In this document: positions 38,939 through 48,094 of the stretch, in pieces
Position numbering within the stretch: position 1 is the stretch's first letter
Layout: each line of letters starts with the position of its first letter
Assembly: GCA_963778945.1 (NCBI GenBank)
Contig: CAVZWL010000014.1
Location: 248,001-312,000, forward strand
Source: Fen-1254 sp963778945
Lineage (GTDB): Bacteria > Bacteroidota > Ignavibacteria > UBA10030
Length of the DNA stretch: 64,000 bases
Direction of reading: 5' to 3'
The notes under the pieces: model-generated
Told to the model about the DNA's origin: nothing
Database searches by the model: none
The model's input: only the letters and a program-made list of their open reading frames with translations
Position numbers and translations under genes: made by a program

Positions 38939-40258
38939 CTAAACGTCCGCCTTCTGCGGCCCATGTTTAACTTCACGCACCAGCAGGTAGATGTAGAGAC
39001 TGCCCAGCAGAAGATAGATAAGACCGAAAAGAATGATAGAAAATAATATTTCACCTGCACTAACGTTCACCGATTGTGCCTGAGCAGTCCTCAGCAGTCC
39101 GTAAACGATCCATGGCTGACGCCCTACTTCCGCGGCAATCCATCCGAGCTGACATGCAGCAAGCGGCAGCGGTATAGACCAGATAAAAAGTTTCAATAAC
39201 CATTCTGTACCAAACAGAGTTTTCTTCCAGAGTTTATAGGCCGCAATAAGCATGATCAGAATAAAATACATGCCCAGTACGACCATATTATGGAATGAAA
39301 CAAACGTCAGCCACAAAGGCGGGATATCGGATGCCGGGAATTCATTGATGCCTTTGATATGAGCGTTGATGTCCCCAAACGCCATCCAGCTGAGCAAACC
39401 CGGCAGTTCCAGGGTTCCTTTCAATTCAGGAGGCCTTGTAATCGGAATGGCAAAAATAACGAGAGGTGCGCCCGATTGAGAGGTATAAAGACCTTCGATC
39501 GCCGCGAATTTTTCCGGCTGCGTATGTGCGACCTGTCTTGCATGTTCATGGCCGAACGGCATGAGTTCGAGCATCGATGCTGCTAATCCGAATATCACGG
39601 CAATCTTCAATGCGCGTTTCGCAAGTTCTGTTTCCTTGTTATTCAAAATCAGATATGCGGAAATTCCAGCCACCAAAAACGCGCCGGCAATCAGTGCAGC
39701 ATCGACCGTATGCAGGTAGCGCACGACTGTTGAAGGGTTAAATACCGCATCGTAAAAATTCGTCATCTCCGCCCTGCCGTTCCGTACGACATATCCGGCA
39801 GGAGTTTGCTGCCATGAATTTGCAACGATAATCCAGAAAGCAGAGATCGTAGCGCCGACGGCAACCATCAGGCTCGAAAACCAATGGACTTTCTTTGAAA
39901 CTTTATTCCTCCCGAAAAGATAGAGCCCTAAGAATCCGGATTCAAGAAAAAAAGCAAAGACTCCTTCTGCAGCCAGCGGAGCGCCGAATATATCTCCCAC
40001 AAATTTAGAATAAACTGCCCAGTTCGTACCGAATTGAAACTCCATAACGATTCCCGTTGCAACGCCGACGGCAAAAGTCAGGCCGAGTATTTTGCCGAAA
40101 TATTTGCCCATCCTAACATAAATTTCATTGTTTCTTCGCAATCCGAGGCCTTCCATTATGACCAGAAGCCAGCTCAGGCCGATTGAAAGCGGCGGAAAAA
40201 GGAAGTGAAAGCCGATGGTCAGTGCAAATTGCAGCCGGGCGAGAAACAATGCGTCCAT
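38939..40258 (-). CDS. cydA: Cytochrome bd oxidase subunit I
   Basis: The ATG at 40258 follows AAGGAGA and gives MDALFLARLQFALTIGFHFL; His18 in GFHFLFP is the haem b595 ligand by homology. EHARQVAHTQPEKFAAIEG and GWIAAEVGRQPW are conserved quinol-oxidase segments, the last in the short form. 440 residues, without the long Q-loop insert of the E. coli protein. It forms the haem-bearing, quinol-oxidising subunit. Stop is 13 nt before cydB. Upstream genes encode a partner-switching kinase and antagonist, suggesting stress-linked control, which is inference. Confidence 0.96.
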   Translation of the reverse strand: MDALFLARLQFALTIGFHFLFPPLSIGLSWLLVIMEGLGLRRNNEIYVRMGKYFGKILGLTFAVGVATGIVMEFQFGTNWAVYSKFVGDIFGAPLAAEGVFAFFLESGFLGLYLFGRNKVSKKVHWFSSLMVAVGATISAFWIIVANSWQQTPAGYVVRNGRAEMTNFYDAVFNPSTVVRYLHTVDAALIAGAFLVAGISAYLILNNKETELAKRALKIAVIFGLAASMLELMPFGHEHARQVAHTQPEKFAAIEGLYTSQSGAPLVIFAIPITRPPELKGTLELPGLLSWMAFGDINAHIKGINEFPASDIPPLWLTFVSFHNMVVLGMYFILIMLIAAYKLWKKTLFGTEWLLKLFIWSIPLPLAACQLGWIAAEVGRQPWIVYGLLRTAQAQSVNVSAGEILFSIILFGLIYLLLGSLYIYLLVREVKHGPQKADV

Positions 40259-40446
40259 GAAGTTCTCCTTTGCGTTCACCTAAATTGGAATACCGGGACA
40301 AAAACGAATATAGAAAATAAATAAGTAAGAAACCAAAAGAAGTATGCTCGAAAAGAAGATTGCGGCGCGGTTCTTTCTCAATTCCACTAACGACGCACAA
40401 CTCAAATGGAAAAGAGTGCTGAATTTTTCAGCGGATTAAGCCAAGC

Positions 40447-40878
40447 TTATGAGTTCGTAAGGTATTTTCTGAGGCGCACTTCGTTCGCATGACCCGGGAT
40501 GAAATGGTACTCTACATCATCCACCAGTTTTTTCATAAGATAAACTCCCAATCCTCCCCGGCGGTGCTGGGCCAGAAATTCCTTGAGGTCGGGATTCCGG
40601 AGAACAGCCGGATCGAACGATTTTCCGTTGTCAAAAATCCGGACTTCAAACGTTTGTTTTTCCCGGACAATACTTATTTCAATTACTTTATCCGGCGCAT
40701 TCTGATACGCGTGCTTGATAATATTCGTACACGCTTCATCGACAGCCAGAATAATATTCGAAATTCCCTCATCGGAAAAACCGAATTGACGGGCGGCTTC
40801 CGATACGAATGCCCGTACATCTTCCAGTTGATCGGTACGGCTTAAAACTTTCTTCGATATTTGAGGATATGCAGACAC
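40447..40878 (-). CDS. RsbW-like anti-sigma serine kinase
   Basis: 143 residues of HATPase_c_2 type. The N box AVDEACTNIIKHAY, the G1 box FDNGKSFDP and the G2 block RRGGLGVYLMKKL are clear. GTG is the start codon. Such kinases phosphorylate a STAS antagonist and sequester a sigma factor or other target. The STAS gene lies 11 nt upstream, and a PP2C phosphatase upstream of that, making the complete three-part switch. No sigma factor gene is in this cluster, so the target is unknown. Confidence 0.9.
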   Translation of the reverse strand: MSAYPQISKKVLSRTDQLEDVRAFVSEAARQFGFSDEGISNIILAVDEACTNIIKHAYQNAPDKVIEISIVREKQTFEVRIFDNGKSFDPAVLRNPDLKEFLAQHRRGGLGVYLMKKLVDDVEYHFIPGHANEVRLRKYLTNS

Positions 40879-40889
40879 CGGATTATCGA

Positions 40890-41249
40890 TTATTTATTTT
40901 TTGCTTCTTTGAATTTAGACAATGCCTCCCCTTCCTCCTTGTAGATTTCGTACAAGAAAGGAAATCCGAGCAAATCGAAAACATTAAAAATCTTCGGAGG
41001 CATATTCGTAAGCTTGATGTCGCCGCTGTTCTTCCGAATATCTTCGACATACGCCATAAAGACTCCTAATCCTGCGCTGCTGATATATGAAAGTTCTCTG
41101 CAATTGACGATGATATTGTATTTTTTCTCGTCCAGCAATTTTTGAAAGGCGCCCTCCAAATCCGGCGCCGTATGGGCGTCGAGGTAGCCTTTTAATTCTA
41201 TGATGCTGATGTTATCGGCATCACGATGATGAATTTTGAACTCGCTCAT
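40890..41249 (-). CDS. STAS-domain anti-sigma factor antagonist
   Basis: 119 residues: STAS fold with SIIELKGYLDAHTAPDLEGA, then the phosphorylation loop YISSAGLGVF where Ser57 or Ser58 is the likely phospho-acceptor, and DLLGFPFLYEIY. GAAGGAG precedes the ATG. It is expected to be phosphorylated by the RsbW-like kinase encoded next and dephosphorylated by the PP2C encoded before it. The C-terminus has a longer charged tail (EEGEALSKFKEAKNK). Confidence 0.93.
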   Translation of the reverse strand: MSEFKIHHRDADNISIIELKGYLDAHTAPDLEGAFQKLLDEKKYNIIVNCRELSYISSAGLGVFMAYVEDIRKNSGDIKLTNMPPKIFNVFDLLGFPFLYEIYKEEGEALSKFKEAKNK

Positions 41250-41303
41250 GGTGGTCTCCTTCTTACAGCTTTTTCCTTTGCTTCATATCATACTCCCCGT
41301 TCC

Positions 41304-43392
41304 TCATTTGTTTGTACCTTTCCATTTGAACACGATGAGCGTTATATCATCTTTATACGTCGAAACGCCCATAAAGGTTCGCACTGCTGTGAGGATGGTT
41401 TCCTTTATTTCTTCTGCAGAACAATCCCGCGACTGCATACAAATATCCGTCAAACGTTCGGTTCCGAATTCGCCGCCGGCTGGATTCCGTGCTTCTGTAA
41501 TCCCATCCGTATAAAAAACACAGATATCGTCCCGGCGCAGGTCAATCCGGTGTTCCTCGATCGATGGCTCGAATATTTCGTTGCCTGCTAAACCGAGTCC
41601 CATTCCTTTCTGCTGCACGATCCGCACGCCGTCCTGAGAAATAAAAATGGCGGGACAATGTCCGGCGCGTGCAATAACGAGAGATCCTTCGTTGACATCC
41701 AGGACTGCATATGCTAAACTCACAAACGCCTTTTTTTCCAGAGTTTCAAGCAGCGCTGCATTGGCCCTGACAAGAAATTCCTTCGGAGTTTTGCACAATT
41801 TGCTCAGCGTGAGGAAAATTCCTTTCACTTCCGCCATGTAGAAAGCAGCAGAGACTCCTTTTCCAGCCACATCGCCGATGGCAATACCGATCCTCCGCTC
41901 CGGAAGGTCTACAAGATCATAATAGTCCCCTCCGACTTCTGTCGACGGTTCTGAAACAGCGGCAAATTCTCCTTCCGAAATCTGCGGCATGCGCTGCGGG
42001 AACAATCTCCTTTGCATTTGCTGCGCCACCATCATTTCCTGATGCAGCCGTTCCCGCTCAATCGATTTAGCTATCAGTTTGGAATTATCGATTGCCAGAC
42101 TGACATTATCGGCAAAAGTCGTTAGAACTTCAATATCGTCACGATCGAATCCGTCCGAAGCTTTTTTAGCGGCATACAAAACTCCGATGCAATGCTCATG
42201 TGAAAGCAGCGGTATGCTCAGGATCGCGATGCGCGGGACACCGCGTTCCTTCAAACCCTTGAACCCGCGGTCTTTCCAGATGTCTTCGATAAGAACCGCT
42301 TTTCTCGTTTCGAAGAGTTTCTTTTGAAACGACAATTCCCGTGACAGGCGACAGTAATTCGATATCAGCCTGCGAAATATGCTGTTTTGCAGCCACCGAT
42401 GTCCTTTGTTCGCCTTCGACGGAGCTTTCATCGGCCAATTCAAGCCATGAGCTTTGCGCACCGCTTACTTCCATCGTCATCTGCGTTACCGTAGACAGCA
42501 ATTCATGGAAATCAAATACTTGCGTAACCAGGCGGCTGAGACTGTGAAGAGAATTCAATTCTGATTGTTTTCGTTCGAACACTTCTGCGGTCGGCAGATG
42601 AAAGAGCGTGCTTGCGAACGATATGCCGAAATAAATAGATCCGAAGAGACAGTTGAGTTCTACAAACCGCTGCAGCGGCGCACTGTAGAGCGCTACGACA
42701 TTGCTGCTGAAAGAATCCTGCGACAAATAAATAGTATTTCCAACGAGGATGAAATTGAGCAGAGCGGAGTATACGAGTGTGTACACTTTTTCCCTCTTTG
42801 AGAGGTATACGATCCACTGCTGCCGGAACGAATTCATAATCATGAGAACGATGAGAATCGGCAGCAAAAGGGAATTAACGAAACCGAGAACATCGCGAAG
42901 AGAATGATAACGAACGGCGCAGGCGCAAAGCAGCACGGCGAGATAGAGAATAAAATTGCGCGCGGCTTTTATACGGCGCTTATACAGAACCAGCTCTTTA
43001 AAGAATTTCAGAAGCCACAGTCCTATGAGCCCGAATGCAACGGCAACGATCGTCATCCACAGAACGCTTACAGCCGACTGTCTGATGGCCGCCGCATCCG
43101 GATTTAAACCTACTTCCCCCCCGAAATAATGTCCGAGGGCGGCAAGAACGTCCGCTCCGAGCAGAACCAGAAGAAGATTTCCCATTTCCTTCGGAACTGT
43201 CTGTATATCCTGAAACCTATTTCTAAAAAAATAATAGAGCGAAAGAAAAGCAGCAGCTAAAAGAAGTTCCCTGAAAAATAGAATCTGGGGAATATCCAGT
43301 TCCACCGTCATCCGAATAACATCGTAGAGAAAAACGACAGTAAAAATAACGACGGGCACTATGATCAGCAGAATTCGTTTTACGCGATTCAT
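41304..43392 (-). CDS. Membrane-anchored GAF-PP2C (SpoIIE-type) phosphatase (frameshift near 42330)
   Basis: About 696 residues in two frames joined near 42320-42345. The N-terminal 230 residues contain roughly six to seven membrane helices (LLIIVPVVIFTVVFLYDV and others). A linker and a GAF domain follow (LSRLVTQVFDF to IPLLSHEHCIGVLYA). The PP2C domain is last, with EVGGDYYDLVDL, AIGDVAGKGVSAAFYMA, YTDGITEARN and YKDDITLIVFKW. It would receive a membrane or redox signal and activate the STAS protein encoded next. GAAGGT precedes the start, one base after the MATE gene stop. Confidence 0.9.
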
Positions 43393-43393
43393 G

Positions 43394-44735
43394 TCATACC
43401 TTCATTTTCAGCCACGACCCGGAGCGGAACTTCATCCAGGCAAGCGAAGAATAAACGATAATGTACAACGGTAATGCGAGCCATGCCCCGACAATGCCGA
43501 AATGCAGTCCCAGAATATATGCAAGCGGCAGAAAAACGATCCAGTGAGTAATCACCTCCAGATACATCACATAGACTGTTGCACCGGCGGCTTGAAGAGC
43601 ATTGGAGAAAATAATTCCGGAGCCGTATGCAATCTGGCCGATCCCGGCTATACGCAGGATCGGACGGGCCGTATCGATAATAGCCGTGTTCGGAGTAAGG
43701 ATATGAAGAACGATATCCGGTGCCAGACAGAAAAGAGCGCCTACAGCAAGCGTAAAGAGCGTCGTAATTTTAGCGGTTTCAATGCCGTAGCGGCGTGCAT
43801 CGCCAGAGGCATTATCGCCCAACGAATTTCCGACCAAAGTCTGTGCGGCAATTCCGAATCCAAAACACGGCATAAAAGATAGAAACATAGCTGTTATGAC
43901 AATTTGCGTTGCTGCCTGCGGAAGGGTTCCAAGTATTCCCGCAATAGCAACAAAAATTAAAAAACCGAACAATATTAAAACATTCTGCAGCGAGACCGGA
44001 ATTGATATTTTAACAATCTGGCGTATGGAATGCAAACCAATTTCAAATTTCCGATAGTATTTATATCTTGTACGATAATACGGCAAAAAAGTTACAAAAA
44101 CGAAGAATAAAAATCCCAGAAACATACCGAGTGAAGCGGATAGGCCGGCGCCTGCAAGCCCCATGCAGGGAAATCCGAATTTTCCGAAAATAAGCAAATA
44201 ATTAAACACAATATTGAAAAGATACGCAATCAGAGCCGAAAACATGAAGATTTTTGTATGACCGATTCCATAAAAAAATCCTCTATAGGAAACTGCAAGA
44301 AGGAAGAAAGGCAAACCGATGGAGCGGTACTTCATATATTCCCCCGCCGCATGGGCAACCTGTTCGTCACTGGAAAAAAAGCGGATAAATTCATAAGAAT
44401 AATTAAACCCAAGTCCGCCGAATAGTATTCCGAGACATAACTGAGAAGAAGCGAATTATTGAGAACGGCCCCGCAAAAGCATAATTTCCCTCGCCGTATC
44501 TTCGTGCTACGAGAATATGCGTGCCGGCAGCAAGACTGGAAAAAAAACTCATCAAAACCCAAGTCGCGAGCACTCCCAATCCCATAGCTACAAGCGAAAC
44601 GACGGATTCCGTCAATCTTCCGATCATTGCAGTTTCAATTATGGAAACTACCATCTGCGACGACATTCCGGCAATTGCAGGGAGCGCAATCTGCATAATC
44701 CGGTTCGCATAGGGCTGATGCAGAAGAACTTTCAT
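43394..44735 (-). CDS. MATE-family efflux transporter (two frameshifts)
   Basis: Three frames build one protein of about 447 residues from ATG 44735 (MKVLLHQPYANRIMQIALPA). The first segment has the MATE landmarks MSSQMVVSIIETAMIGRL and HILVARRYGEGN. Shifts at a GGGG run near 44465-44475 and again near 44430 lead into GILFGGLGFNYSYEF and the long C-terminal part (GIGHTKIFMFSALIAYLFN, SLGDNASGDARRYG). About 12 membrane helices. MATE proteins export cationic or lipid-like compounds against Na+ or H+. It precedes the partner-switching genes. Confidence 0.88.
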
Positions 44736-44761
44736 TCGAACATTTCTCTTATCGAAAGTCA

Positions 44762-44815
44762 ATAAAAAAGCCGTCGATGGGTTTCAAACACATTGTGATG
44801 AACCATGTCGACGGC
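44762..44815 (-). terminator. Terminator after the TPR membrane protein
   Basis: Minus-strand stem GCCGTCGACATGG pairs with CCCATCGACGGC (imperfect) around a long loop, followed by TTTTTTATTG. It separates the TPR gene from the MATE gene. Confidence 0.8.
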
Positions 44816-44838
44816 ATTGAAGTTATTGAAAGTTTGCG

Positions 44839-45528
44839 TTAGAGACTGAACTCAGCGATGTATTTATCGACATCGCGTGCAGCAGTCGACGATGGAAATT
44901 CCTTCTTAATTTTTTGAAGAATATCGACCGCCTTTTGTTTTTCCCCGGCTGCGGCATAATTAACTGCAGCTCTCTGCAAATTTTCAGGCGCTTGAAGATC
45001 CGGAATACCTTTTGAAGCAGCTTTTTCATAATAAGAGGCAGCCTCGCTGTAATTTCCTTTTGCCTCGTAACACGCGGCCTCTCCTGCAAGAGCAGCCGAT
45101 TTGATCATTTTTTCGCCGATACTGACATCGTCGTATGTGGAAAGAGCTCTTTCATAATTTCCGAGAGCAAAATAACAGTTAGCAAGATAGAATTTTGCAA
45201 GTTGTCCGGAGGGAACGCTGCCGTGCTCCTGCACAATGGCTTCGAGTCCTTGAATACCCTGCTGCGGGACGCCGCTCACAGCTTCCTGGTATTTGCCCTG
45301 ATCATAATATGACATAATTTTAGCAAGCTTTGTATTCGCCTCCAGATTCCATTCGCTGCGTTTCTGGACCCAGAAAAAAATGATAACCGCTATCGCGATG
45401 GGAATGCCTACGATATATGCGGCGAGCCGTTTGTTTTGCTCAATCCAGGTCTGTGTCTGGAAATACATGGTCACAATCCTGTCTTCTTTGATCTCCTTCA
45501 TGCTGATTTTTTTTTGCGCTTTTAACAT
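44839..45528 (-). CDS. Single-helix membrane TPR protein (YfgM/TolA-binding-like)
   Basis: 229 residues. A cytoplasmic N-terminus of about 35 residues, one membrane helix (LAAYIVGIPIAIAVIIFFWV), then a tetratricopeptide region: KLAKIMSYYDQGKYQEAVSG, KFYLANCYFALGNYERALST, LAGEAACYEAKGNYSEAASY and NYAAAGEKQKAVDIL. This matches YfgM-type ancillary proteins thought to work with the Sec translocon or outer-membrane assembly. AGAGGA precedes the ATG. It stands alone, between tRNA-Arg and its own terminator. Confidence 0.82.
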   Translation of the reverse strand: MLKAQKKISMKEIKEDRIVTMYFQTQTWIEQNKRLAAYIVGIPIAIAVIIFFWVQKRSEWNLEANTKLAKIMSYYDQGKYQEAVSGVPQQGIQGLEAIVQEHGSVPSGQLAKFYLANCYFALGNYERALSTYDDVSIGEKMIKSAALAGEAACYEAKGNYSEAASYYEKAASKGIPDLQAPENLQRAAVNYAAAGEKQKAVDILQKIKKEFPSSTAARDVDKYIAEFSL

Positions 45529-45564
45529 GCCATATCCTCTGCAAATAATGTTTATAAAATTTTG

Positions 45565-45638
45565 TGCGCCCGGGGCGATTCGAACGCCCGGCCTACAGCT
45601 CCGGAGGCTGTCGCTCTATCCAGCTGAGCTACGGGCGC
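45565..45638 (-). tRNA. tRNA-Arg (anticodon CCG)
   Basis: Minus-strand cloverleaf: acceptor GCGCCCG / CGGGCGC, D-arm AGCTCAGCTGGATAGAGC, anticodon stem ACAGC/GCTGT with loop CTCCGGA giving CCG, T-arm with CGTTCGAATCG, discriminator A. It lies 36 nt upstream of the TPR gene on the same strand. Confidence 0.95.
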
Positions 45639-46093
45639 GGTGATTTATATCTCGTTCCGTTGGCATCCTTCTTACAAAGCCACAGCACCGGAAATATGAT
45701 AAGCTCCAAGCGCTTACGCGATTGCTAAACCTGCCTCTATGAAGCTATATCAATCTAAAAGAGACTTCCTGGCTTTAAGCACTTGCCGTTTGCCTAATAT
45801 TTTTAGGAATTAACGTTATATTTTTTTTTAAAATTCGTTAATAAGTTACGAAACAAAGCCTGAATAGGCAAGAAGAAGCTTATATTGATACGGACATATT
45901 TCATTCTCTTTCGGGCTTCAAGTTTTTTTTAGCCCTTTGACGACTCTCAACGATATCTCAATCCTTATATCATCAGCCGATATTATGCACCGATATTCAG
46001 GATGAATAACCTTCCACTTCTGCAGCCAATGCACGAGCATCAACATTATTTCTACTCACATTCTTCTTCAGCAAACGGGCATCTTCTTGTTAC
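45639..46093. other. Intergenic, nothing recognised
   Basis: 455 bp upstream of tRNA-Arg. AT-rich with no ORF, RNA gene or strong hairpin that I can support; it presumably holds the tRNA promoter. Confidence 0.5.
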
Positions 46094-46700
46094 TCATAAT
46101 TTGTCAACAAGGGGCGGACATCCCTGAATAATTTTATCTGCCTGAAGATGAGGGTTATGCGACGCAATATACCTGTCCTCTTCCTTCATCCAATCGTTTT
46201 CCCACTGTATTCGTGCATGTTCTCCATCGCGTTCGAGCCCTCGCTGAAGACGTATGTCACGAGGACATTCAATCCACAGACGAAGATGGTAGTAGCTTGA
46301 AAGCTCAGATCTTAGCGCGTAGATTCCTTCTATAATGACTGATGAAAGAGGCCGGATGTTCCGCCAATCCGCCAAACAATCCATCTCCCAATCGTAGCGT
46401 TGATAATGTGCTTCTCTTCCCGTTTTTAAAGGTTTTAGCACATCTCTTTCCAGCCGCTGCCAATCAAACTGCCATCCAACAGGATTGGAACTTGTTGAGC
46501 AAGACCGCTCTTGAAAGGTTTTATAGAAATCATCGATATGAATAACCGGCGCCAGCCCTAACGAACTCGATAACTCGGCAGCGAAATGTACTCTTACCGG
46601 ATCCTCCGCATCCATCAATGCCAATAAGCACCGGCTGTTCTGATTCGTACAACCGTCGCACACGAATCAAGATTTCAGGAAGAACAATTTTGTAATACAT
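46094..46700 (-). CDS. Uridine-kinase-like P-loop kinase (frameshift near 46585)
   Basis: From ATG 46700 the protein reads MYYKIVLPEILIRV and has a perfect Walker A motif GCGGSGKST at residues 30-38. Directly after it an extra base shifts the frame into AAELSSSLGLAPVIHIDDFYKTF, where DDFY is the substrate-proximal motif of uridine/phosphoribulokinase-like enzymes. IIEGIYALR and IECPRDIRLQRGLERDG follow in the expected order. About 202 residues. Uridine, cytidine or another small substrate is possible. The context gives no further hint. Confidence 0.8.
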
Positions 46701-46743
46701 AGCTGCCATTCTTATAATGACGTGTATCGCTCACCTAAACGCT

Positions 46744-48018
46744 CTATATTTTTTTGACTTTCACAGTCCAGTATCTGAATCCATGCCCGGGAAGTTCTAT
46801 TTTGTAAACGACATTTCTCGTAAAGTCTACTGCGGATTTCCCGCTTTCCTGCTTGATCTCATTCACATAAACAAGAGAGTTTTTCTTCGCAGTTTTAAAA
46901 ACGGGTTTAACACTGGCAAGACTCACTGTGGAATCGGCAACGCAATCTACTGAGGTATCAAGCCAATCGATTGAGACACTTACAGCGCCGGAAAAACCAA
47001 AATTAATAAATCCAATCTGACCGTCTTTCAGGTTTTGCCCCGGCAATAGATTTCCCATTTCAATGACTCTGAAATGTTTCCTTATAAATTCAGGCGTAAA
47101 GACTGCGGCGAAATCTGTCTTCTGCAGAATTCCTTTCCATTGCTTCAACGCTGAAGGTGAATTATCAGCATAGAGTACAGTTGCACCGGCATAGTCGCCA
47201 TTGAAAGCACCATATTCCTGCAAGGCCTTTGCGATAATTCTACATGCTGGATTAAGGTGCAGCATATCCACATTGAGAGCCGGATCCATCTGAATTCTTC
47301 CGCCCATTGGAATTCCGACCCGGTTGTTCATTTCATTTGTTGTTGCCTGCGCCGTACTTGCAGGAGGAATAAAAAATTCCGAGCGTCCGCGCTGATATGC
47401 AAAGACGAGCGCATGATCGATCCTGCCTGCCTTTATTTCATCAGGTCTGATAAGTCCGGCGATCAAGGGAAATCCTCCCGCTCGCGATCGATGAGCATCG
47501 AACTCATTTTCCTGCTCAAACCACGGTTTCTCAACGCCGGTACTTTTTAAATCTGTTACCGCACCGAGCCCTGTCGTCCAGACCCCATCCCTATTCTTAC
47601 GAGCTGCCCACATATCCCACTCCAGATTTGCTGTCGTATCGAGTACACACATGTGATTATCGCTAAAGTCCCCGACCGGCGGCGAGGCGATGAAATCGGG
47701 AAGAACGGGAATGCGGTTGGGTTCGGCAAAACCCTTTCCATAAATGCCGGGACGCGAATTAATAACATTCACTTTCGGGACAGAATCGGAATGGACATAG
47801 TACACAGGTATCGACCAGTCCTCTATGTTTATAAAAAAATCTCCTTTTGCAAAATCATCTATGAATTGGTTGGACTGTGGATCTGTTTTAGCATTTGCCG
47901 GAATCTTCCGGTTCCATGGACTATCATCGTCGAACGGCCGCCAGATGTTTTGCGACGACGACTGGTGCATGCCTAAAAGGAACAGGCATAAGACAAATAA
48001 ATATTTTTTATGCTTCAT
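46744..48018 (-). CDS. Large secreted protein of unknown function
   Basis: 424 residues with a signal peptide (MKHKKYLFVLCLFLLGM, cleaved near SSSQ). The mature protein begins WRPFDDDSPWN and contains DNHMCVLDTTANLEWDMW, RAGGFPLIAGLIRPDEI and DHALVFAYQRG in a compact ~280-residue domain. A C-terminal beta-sandwich-like tail ends FRYWTVKVKKI. I do not recognise a named family; aromatic and acidic residues would suit a carbohydrate-binding or hydrolytic role. It lies 76 nt after the GH5-like gene on the same strand, so the two may be one secreted polysaccharide unit. Confidence 0.6.
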   Translation of the reverse strand: MKHKKYLFVLCLFLLGMHQSSSQNIWRPFDDDSPWNRKIPANAKTDPQSNQFIDDFAKGDFFINIEDWSIPVYYVHSDSVPKVNVINSRPGIYGKGFAEPNRIPVLPDFIASPPVGDFSDNHMCVLDTTANLEWDMWAARKNRDGVWTTGLGAVTDLKSTGVEKPWFEQENEFDAHRSRAGGFPLIAGLIRPDEIKAGRIDHALVFAYQRGRSEFFIPPASTAQATTNEMNNRVGIPMGGRIQMDPALNVDMLHLNPACRIIAKALQEYGAFNGDYAGATVLYADNSPSALKQWKGILQKTDFAAVFTPEFIRKHFRVIEMGNLLPGQNLKDGQIGFINFGFSGAVSVSIDWLDTSVDCVADSTVSLASVKPVFKTAKKNSLVYVNEIKQESGKSAVDFTRNVVYKIELPGHGFRYWTVKVKKI

Positions 48019-48094
48019 AAATTTAACGCCTTCTTAAATTTTAAAAGACGGCACTAAAATATATAATCCGAATCAACCGATAATATAATTTGTC

